Of a stretch of DNA of 33,375 bases, positions 14,262-23,900 are shown one piece after another. The notes under the pieces were generated by a model, which had not been told where the DNA came from, did no database searches, and was given only the letters and a program-made list of their open reading frames with translations. Origin of the DNA: a virus; the IMG/VR virus record IMGVR_UViG_3300003323_000602, positions 1-33,375 of that record; one strand, 5' to 3'. The first letter of the stretch is position 1, and each line of letters opens with the position of its first letter. A program made the translations under genes and the position numbers.

Positions 14262-14990
14262 TTATACTGTAAGTTTATCAAGTTCCTGCTTCAAGATTGA
14301 TAGCATTGATATGGGAAAACATTCTGTCCATCCATATACGTTGTTCTCTCTTAACTTATGAGCTCGATACCGATGTGTTGCGTACTTATCCAATAATTGT
14401 TGTTCAATCTGATATGCTTGTTTGAGAGACATCTCCACCACTTTAATACAGCATATTCCACGTCGAGAAAATCTGCGCTCAATAGTATTCTTTGTGATTC
14501 CTATTTTGCAAAATTGATCGTTGATTGTAACAAGGTACACAATCCCACGCGTTTGCTTTTCACATAGACGCCGTTCAAAGTATTTATCTGTGTACATACC
14601 CTTCGTTAAATCGCCGCACTGAGGACATCCCCTACCATCTAAGTGGTCAGCGGGTCGTTGGTCAAATGAACCATGGATGGCACATACAATGGAAACCTTC
14701 GTGTTCATATTCACCAGTTTTACACATGAATAATCATAGATATCACCGTGTTGACGTCGAGCTCGGCTAATGAATTCGCTCAATTCAATCTTTGCAGTTC
14801 CACCACATTGTGGACATCCGTACCCATGCATATGATCTTTCGGCGTCTGCAGAAACCACCCATGAATAGGACACGTAATATTCACTTTAGTGGTTACGTT
14901 CGTGTAAGAAACAGCTTCATATGTGTACTGACTTTTGTGGATCGCCAGTGAACGATCCACAAAAGTTGCTAAGTTAAGTCTTGCTCCCAT
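14262..14990 (-). CDS. Free-standing GIY-YIG/T5orf172-type endonuclease with two zinc-binding repeats
   Basis: Likely a homing-type DNA endonuclease. Two tandem zinc-binding repeats of about 55 residues form the N-terminal DNA-binding half: ligands C40, H43, C59, C62 in the first (CPIHG, GCPQCG) and C103, H106, C122, C125 in the second (CAIHG, GCPQCG). The C-terminal half (about 148-240) resembles GIY-YIG or T5orf172 domains: GIVYLV (149-154), KIGIT (162-166), R169-R172 region, IEQQLL with E196, and a final YGWTECF. It fits tightly between two tail genes, 14 bases after one and 6 before the other, with no good ribosome binding site. It also carries an internal GATAAATA. Whether it still cuts, and where, is not visible. 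Confidence 0.8.
   Translation of the reverse strand: MGARLNLATFVDRSLAIHKSQYTYEAVSYTNVTTKVNITCPIHGWFLQTPKDHMHGYGCPQCGGTAKIELSEFISRARRQHGDIYDYSCVKLVNMNTKVSIVCAIHGSFDQRPADHLDGRGCPQCGDLTKGMYTDKYFERRLCEKQTRGIVYLVTINDQFCKIGITKNTIERRFSRRGICCIKVVEMSLKQAYQIEQQLLDKYATHRYRAHKLRENNVYGWTECFPISMLSILKQELDKLTV
14581..14588 (-). promoter_or_regulatory. Late-promoter-like box inside the endonuclease gene
   Basis: The minus strand reads GATAAATA, in frame over codons for D-K-Y near residue 136. It could serve the 503-aa gene about 330 bases downstream, which has no box of its own. It may also be chance, since the gap to the gene is far larger than at the other sites. Confidence 0.3.
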
Positions 14991-14996
14991 ATTGGA

Positions 14997-17900
14997 TCAA
15001 TCAAATAGGCCGCCTACTTCCAAAACTCTTATCCCGTGAAGGGCAACCCAAGACGTCTTCAACAACTCTGCATATTTTGCCTTAGTAGAGAGAGCATCCT
15101 GCAGCGTACTGAACCAAATAGCATTCACGTGTGTAGAGGTGAACGAGGTGTAAATTGCGTCCATTGCTTCAACAATTCTCGCTGGAGTATCGAATCCATA
15201 GCGATCAAAGAATGCATTGATATCTGTAGGGGTGAAATCCTTGGTAGGATCACGCAAATACGTCAACACAGTGTTGATTGCCAACGTCTTATCAACAAAG
15301 GCCTGATCTACACCAAGACCGAAACGTGTATCTGTACCGTTTCTTGCATCGTACAATTCGCGCGTCGAAGATGGTACGCGAATCGTTGGATCAGCCAATG
15401 TGTATCCACACATTGATTCTGTCAAACGATTCCACAGCTTACGATCAATTGTACCTGGCTGTTCTTGACGGAACAAGAACCACTCTTCGTGCTTATTCTT
15501 CAAATTCATTTGACGTCCATTTGCAGTAATGTCATCACGCAATGTTAAGTCGCGTGTGAACTGTACAACATAACGGTTGTCATCTGTCAAGTAGTTTGAA
15601 ACCTTACGCACGATTGCGTCGCGATACATGATTGGTGTCGCATAACGAGCATCGGATGTAATGCCATATGGATCTGGATAGGATCTGTCAACATCGTCCT
15701 TTGGTGTTTGGAAAACGATGTGTGACGTTGGAATAACAGCCAATTGTTGTGCGATCTCTTGTACAGAGATACCAGAATTACCAGTGCGACGTGTGGTCAT
15801 ACCTTCGACCCAGAAATAGTAGTACGTCGTTGGCGTCTGATTCGTAGTGAAATCACCATTTGTTACAGTACGTACTGTATATTCGTAATCACGCGTCCAT
15901 TGGATCAATGTTGTACCATCATCCTCCAAGTCTGGATTGAAAGCCAGTTCTTCTGAAGTTGGAATGCGTTCTGGACGAACGATATCAATCGTATCGAATT
16001 CATTCAAAACGAATGGTGATGCAACAGATGCTTTGTACAAACCTGTTGCTGTATCGATAGAGACCAACACAGCTGTATCACGCAGTTGACCGTTAACATA
16101 CACGTCAACAGTATCACCAAATGGTTCAACGCCAATTGTCCATTGCGATGGTTGTGATGGTGCCCATGCGATTACTGATCCAGGCAATGTATATCCATTG
16201 GTCCAGTTGATCGTGGAGCTATCATTAGCAATTGCGCGGGCGTTTGCAGCTGCAAACGGACCACTGATACGATCAACAACGAGGATTTGCTTGTGCCAAT
16301 CGGTTGCATCAAAAGCAGGTGTGAGTTTGACGTTAGTACCCGCATCGGATATCGTCACCAATTGTTCCGTCTGAGGATCCGTCAATTGGAAAGTATTACC
16401 AACAACATTGGTTACAATATACTTGATGCTTTGAGCAATCCCTGTTGCTGGGAACACATCAGCATTGAGCAACACTTCATCCAATTCACTTACGATGAGT
16501 GGTGTCATTGTTACACGTGATGTTAGTGGATCCAGTGTTACAGGAACTTGAACACGCTGACGACGGAATGTTGTCATGCGTGGTGTACCTGTAGCTTTTT
16601 CTGATTGCGCAATAGGAGCATTCATTTGTGCCAACACAATTCCGTCCCATTCTGATGGTGGAACTGTTGATTGAACCCATTCAAATGCACGCACTGTGCT
16701 CCATGGAGCAAGCTTGCCCCACTGGAACAGACGATCATTGATCGTTGGGAATACCTTGGAGTCGTAGTATGGAACATAGCCCATTGACGAAGTGTCAAGC
16801 CATGAAATACCAACTTCTGCATTGTTCCAAGGATTAACCTTATGCCATGCAATTGATGGATCTGTATCCAGTGTAGTTGTGTAACGTGCAGGATCAGATT
16901 CATGCTGCAAGTCCACGTTGTGGATAGCAATGTACGAATGAACGCCAATTGCTGGATGCCACATAGGCAATTCCGTAACAACGGTATTAGCTTTCGTATC
17001 AATCAACTTTGCAGGATTGATACGAGTTGCAGATGGGTTGATAGCGTAAATGTCAATTATTCCTGTAAAGTCAGCAACATTCAAGCTGACCGTTTCAGAA
17101 TTGACGCGCATATACTGCTTTGCACCTGTTCCAATTGTAAATTGGTCAGTGGTGTAATTCGTCAGTGAACCGCTGAGTGGATTGCGACGGAACAAACGAA
17201 CGTCGTCACTAATCACACCGTGGTTGAAGTATACTGTCGATCCCGTCGATAGTGGTTGAACTGTGATGTGATCAGCTGTAACATCAATTGTCCACGTACC
17301 AGCTGATGAATCGTAAGCAAATAGCTTGGATGTGGAAGTGTTGTAGAAATAACGGACAACGTTTTGAGCTCCTGCGGGAATTGTTGTACCAATCCACGTA
17401 GAGACAACATCTGTTACTTCACCATCCAAGAATAGCGGCGAAAGAATACGAGCACGTTGCTCTGGGAATGCATCCCAGCGTGTTTCATCAGCAAAGCTAA
17501 CTAGGTGGAAGCCATTTTCTTGCGCATCCGTGAATTCAATTGTTGTTGGATCATCTGTTTGCGAGAGGAACTTCAAGCGAACGTCACCCAATGCACTGTC
17601 TGTGGACAACAACTTGATACGTGGGTAGAAGCGAGGACGCGCATCGCCAAATTCAGCCAACTTGTAAGCCCAAAATTCATCAATCTTTGCATCGACGAAG
17701 CGACGAGAATTGATATATGCCTTAACAGAATTAATCGAGCCCTTCGTTTGAATCATGCCCTTGTAGAACAAGAACTGAGTCTTAGCGTTGGTATTCAACC
17801 AATCCAAGAAAGGCATATCGCCATTGTATCCGAGTAGCTTACGTGAACGACGAGCAACTTCCGTGGTTTCAGATAGAGCAAACGTATCGTAGTAGTTACG

Positions 17901-20900
17901 CATATCGTCTACTGCGCCTTCAATATTGCGGTGGAATTCGTTATCGAGCAAGTAGAAGCCACCGAGTGTAGGACGCAGTGTGTAGTCTTCCTTTTCGAAG
18001 TAGTCCATATCGAAGCGCTTTGTACTCAAACCAAGGAATGGATTGTAGATCAAAGAGCCGCTAACTGTGCTGTCATTGAAGATCAAGAAGTGTTCGTATC
18101 CTTCTGTAAAGAAGTGTCCGCCACCAATGTGAATATAGTTGTATGGATCATCATCAAAAATGATGTCTACGTCATTAGGAATCTCTGGACGAACAGCGAT
18201 ATGGCTGCGGCGATCTTGACGATAAACCGTCAGACGATCAGGGCCCATTGGACGGTTGTATTGGTCGTAGATTGTTTGCTGGATGCGGATGTCAGTGTAT
18301 GGACCTTCGATAACATTCGACAACACGCCAAGAGGTGTATCGATCCATACATTATCGCGCGTTGGGTTCATTTCAAAGTGAGGGAATGTTCGTTGTACAT
18401 CCTTCAATGCTAGAGCCAATTGACCAACACCAGATGTTTCAAATTGAACATACGACGTAGTGTCCGTTGAAGAAGCAGAAGTAGACAAACGCACATAACC
18501 TGGCACACCAGTCAATACGATATGATATGGTGATCCAGCAATGATCGGATCTGGCAACACTTGCGATGAAGACATCACAACAGATGTGCCATTCTTCCAC
18601 ACTGGTTCCGTTTGAGTGAAGAGCAAGCGATCAGTTGTCGCTGTGATCACGCCTGAGCCAGCATTCGTGAAGTTGACAGGCACTGTTGGTGTTGTTTCTG
18701 TGCCGAGCTGGAATGTATTAGGAGTAGGCGTACTGATTAGGTAGTATGTCAAACCAGCTACGATTGGTGCTGGTGGTGTACCCAATAGACGTACTGCTTG
18801 TCCGTTAGTCCAGTTTGTTCCAACAACTGAAATTGTGCTCGTTGGAACATCTACAGATACCAACGACGAATCAATCTTAACAGGATATGCATCGTTAACC
18901 TTTACGTTAACGTTACGCATACCAAAAGCCCAGTCCATGAAACGTTCTGTTTCTGACTGCCAATCTGTCAGACGACCCGTCAATGGATCGAAGTCATTCG
19001 AATCGGCAGTTCCCAGCATCAATCCCATATCCTTTTGGTATGCAGAATAGCCGTCAATGATGTTGATCAACGTTTGCATACCACCAACGATAAACGGTGG
19101 TGTGAATGTGCGAATATCGCTCTTATCGATCACATAGTGGAACCACAAATCAGCTGTATTGCCTTGTCCACCATATACATTGAAGGACGTTTGCAGCTGC
19201 GCAACAGTCAGATTACCAACGCCAGCAGATGTAATGTCAATGTAAATTCCATTAATTGCTTCGTCTGGAGTTTCAGCCAACTTAAATGTACGAGCTCCCG
19301 TGCGGATGATGTAGTATACTGTGTTTGTGAACAGCGGTGCTGGCAAGAATTTAGTTGTGCTCAACACAACTGGATCACCAGTATTCCAAGATACGCTACG
19401 GCTACCGAGTTCGATCATACCAACATTGGAAGAGCTTACGATTGGCTCTTGCACCACAACGCGTGTTTGATTCAACGTTGAATCAAACAATGAGGACACT
19501 ACTGTATAGTTTCCGTTATTGGACGGCGATGCAGTGATCGACATGATAATTCCAGGTGTAAATGCACCCGTTTGATCACCGTCAACAAATATACGACGCG
19601 CTGCAGCATTGATCGCAACGATCGAGTAGCGGAACATTGAGAATTCATTAGAACCAACGTTAGCCGTGAAAGGATATGCCTTCACACCATAGTAACTAAT
19701 CGAACGTGCAATAGACGAAACCGTATCGATTTCCATCTTCCATGCAGATTGGTTATTGTATTGAATGATTGCTGGTGGAATGTGCAGCAAGCTTACGTTA
19801 AACGAATCAGCCCACAAATCACGAATCACGCCGTTGTTAACCAACAGGATGTTGTAGTCTTGACTGATTACATCGAAGTACTTGTTTGAAATTTCAACCG
19901 TACCAGTATCAACAATACCAGCAAATTGGTACGTCAAATGTGGATTCCAACCAACCCACAATTCTCGGAATTCACCGTTTGTGTCGAAGTTGTTGTAGCG
20001 ATTCAAGTTAACGTACCACTGATTCAAACCACGGACGTGGTAAACTTGATCTGTGTCGTATACGTCGCCGTGGAATAATGCGTCTTCGTGGCTATACACT
20101 TGATGGAATGTTGTTTCTACTTGAAGGCCATCCACTAAGGTGTACTGTGGGCCGAATGTGTAGTGCAACATACGTGCTGGTTGCATTTCAAATGCAATCA
20201 CAGGATTGTCATACGGATAACGTGTCGATACTGTCCATTCCCATTCCGTAGGACCAACTTCACCAAATGCAAAGTCGGCATCAGGTGCAACAACTTCTGC
20301 AGAATAAGATGTGTAGATTGAACGAACCAATGTGTCCAGTACTATCGCTGAATTATCGTAATACGGTGGCAACAATGCATCCGGAGCGTATCCGCCCGCG
20401 ATTGTGTTGTCAGAAATGTTGACGGAGAAATAGTTGTACGTTGTCGTGGCATTAGGTAGACCAGTAGCTGGAGAACCATCTGGGTTTGTTCGGCCAACTG
20501 GAATCACACCATTACGAATATTTTGCCACATACCCGTTTGAGTTGCGTGATTGTATTTCCAGCGACGTGCAGCGACAGTCTCCAAATACTCCGCATCCCA
20601 CCATGTAGGCTTATCGTGGAAACCTTGCAGCTTCCATGGTTCGAGGTGAGGATATGGTGTACCGTAGCAGTTTGTGTATAGAGCTTGCCACGATCCAGCA
20701 GCAGCTGGCGTAGAACCATTAGCTGGTGGTGTAGATATCAAACTTGCTGCGTAGTTCCACGAGAATGCATTCGCGGCTGTGTAACCAACGTTAACCATTG
20801 GAGCGGCAATTTCACGTTCTGCAACGTATTGCAAGAATCGATCTTCGTACAAGTCTTCATACACATTTGGTTCTGCGTGTAGCGTTGAGTAGTCGAATGC

Positions 20901-23900
20901 CAACTCCGTGCGGTCTGGCGTAACGTCATACAAACGCGTTTCAACTTCAAGCAATACTTCACCCAATAGCTGTGAGAAATCAACAATCTGCCATAGCGAT
21001 GAAATATCACCTGCACCTGTAGCAGACGTTTCGATCCATGCCAAACCTTGCTTAGTCCACACGGAGTTGGATGACAAGTTGAAGTACATCGTACCGTCAG
21101 GAATCTGAGCTCCCGTTGAATCGTAGAACGATGGAGCTACAGGCGTGATATCGTATGCAGCTAGCTTATACAGACGGCGTGCACCACCCCCCAACTGATA
21201 CCAGAATACGCCAACGCGCATTGGACTGTTATATGCAGTAGTGAAGGCGCTGCGAGTTGCAGGCGGTGGTGTCGTCTTTGTTAAACCGAGAATACCACCG
21301 GTACGTGGGTCTGGTGTCTTGACGATTGCCTTAGCAAGTCTATCCTGTTCACCAGGAGTATATGCAATTGTCGAACGGTGGCCATCGTGGTGGAACAATG
21401 TAACAGTTGTTCCGTTTACGTTCAAATGCGGACGGAATTTATCCGATAGACCAAACATTGGAGCTGTAGCAACCCAATTCTTGATACCCTTGCCAGTAGT
21501 TTCATCGTATGCTGATGTGTCAGCGAACACTTGGGAAGCAAAGTCATTCGATTCGTATGCGTCAATAACAGCATTTGCTACAAATGTTGACAATGATGCA
21601 AGAGCTGGCCGGCCAAACTGTGAAGCTACAGTTGGTACATATTGGTTAAACAATTCGCGGATAGTAGTCAAACACGTCGCATATTGTTGCGATGCAAATT
21701 CGATAACGTTGATTGGTGTAGTATTTGTTACATTGACAGCAGAGATCAACGTATCAAAACTATCGTTATGTTCTTTAATCGTGCCACCCAAGCCGTAATC
21801 ATAATCATCTTGCGACAACGCATAGATGCCACCACCAAGCAATCCAGGGATCTTTGGCTGTGCATCTAGAATCGTGCTAAAGTGTGTGATCAACTGCGTG
21901 TACTTGACAACTTGCTTGTTTTGGTGTTCCGGGTTGAACATCCACTGATCAACCAACTCCCAATCACCAGCAGGACTTCCTTGGACGATTGGCTGACGAT
22001 CCTTATCAACATATTGTGGAACATATTCATTTGTTCCGTGGCGCCAAATTGTGCGCAGTTGTGGATCGGATCCATTGACTACAATGTTTGGTTCCACAAC
22101 CCACGTCGAACCAGTACGTTGGCGTAGAATCTTGGATACTGGTTCGTACCACAAATCACCACTCAGCGTATATGGATTTGCTGGATCTAGTCTAGACACA
22201 ATCGCAACGCGGACTGCAACACCATTCGATGTTGCAACAAGAATCTTGTTTGTCCAACCAGTACCATCCCAAAACTTAACTTGGTTGGTGATTGGACTAT
22301 ACCAGTACCGTGTAGCTGCTGATACTGTTCTGTATCCGTAGAGAATATTGTCATCACGATCCAACAAGTACTGTTCAAAGTCATATTCGCGGCCGTCACT
22401 TGACACCACAATTCTCTTGCCAGTATTACTGTCTACAGGATATGAAGGATCTTCGCGATATGCAAAAATTGGTGATGCCTTAACAACATCTGACGTAACT
22501 ACGTCATATACGTTGAACAATGGATACTGATTGGGGCTAAGTTTCACTTGTTCGAGCAACAAGTCTTCTGACAAGCTGCGATATACGGGCTGTGTGCCGT
22601 TAGCGACAGCGATAGCAAATGCTGTTTCATCTTCGATAGTACGCACAGGCACAGCATATACACCCATATCATCAAATGATGCTGGGCCAACTTCGATACG
22701 AAGCGTTGCAAATTGTGGAAGTGGTAGATCAAACACCACGCCAGTTACATAGTTCAGTGGCACGTTTGTATGTGCAGCCGTGCCAATTACAGTATAATCA
22801 GGAACTACAGTTGAAGTTGTTTCCGTGTAGTTGCCGTATTGACGAATACCATTAACATATACACGCAAATCATCAGAGTCTGGAGTAGCGTATGTGTTCG
22901 TTGCACCGTTATATTGCAATGCTGACTGGAGCATTACAGTTGTTAACGTAGTAGATAGAACCGTCAATTCTTGGTATGTACGGCCAACAGTTACTGCATT
23001 GTAATGCGGTAGATTTCCCGGTGTTGGCGTAGCAGAAATTGAGGAAGCAGCATCACGCTTCTTGTATAGATTAGATGGCACCGTTGCACTAGCTGTCGTT
23101 GTTGTTTCAATGTCACTCAACAACCAATGAATGTGATATCCCAGCCACGTATCACCGTAGGTAGTCGTAACAGGAACAATTCGTGTGTTAAGTGGATCAC
23201 CAGAACCACCACCAACTAGTGGTGCCGTATAGATTGATCCTTCCAAGCGCAAAACCGTAACCATCTGGTTTGAACCGATAGTTGCTGCCATAGGATCACT
23301 TGATAGAATTTCGCGGAATTCAGCCGATGCGACAGTGTACACTTCGGACAAGATTCCATCGTCTGTGAATCGAATCTTAGATCCAGCAGGGAATGCATCT
23401 GTGTAATCAATGTTACGATTCATGTCAGCCGCATCATTGTGTAGGTACACGTACCATGAACCCAGCACATTTGTCGTCGCAAAGCCCTTAATTGGCTCAA
23501 GTTCAAAGCGAGCTGGTGGAGTGTCTACGCGCTTGAACGCAGCGTCTGCTGTTGCACGATAGAACCATGCAAATGTTCGCTTGGACCACTTATTGAGTTC
23601 GATCGATGAGCTGTATTCAATGATAGGCACTTGAGCACGGCGTGCGTTTGGGTGAGATTGAACTTCAGACTTGTGAATCCATTCGTTCTGTTCTGACCAC
23701 TGATTAGCCTCTTGCGGTTCGCAACCAATTGTTTGGTCCCAACGTGAATTACCCGTAGACAATGCTACGATTGCTGAGAAATTGTTAGCAGCAACTTTCC
23801 ATTCTGCTGCTGAGAAGTCATATTCCTTCAGCTGATTGTTGGTTGTATCGTTCCAGATCTTGTATTGGGTGTTGTCGCTAGGGTTTGGAAAACCGTTCGC

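Noticed and set aside
14264-14280. GATAAACT just upstream of the 503-aa gene as its late promoter
   Set aside because: It lacks the TAAATA core shared by the other boxes.
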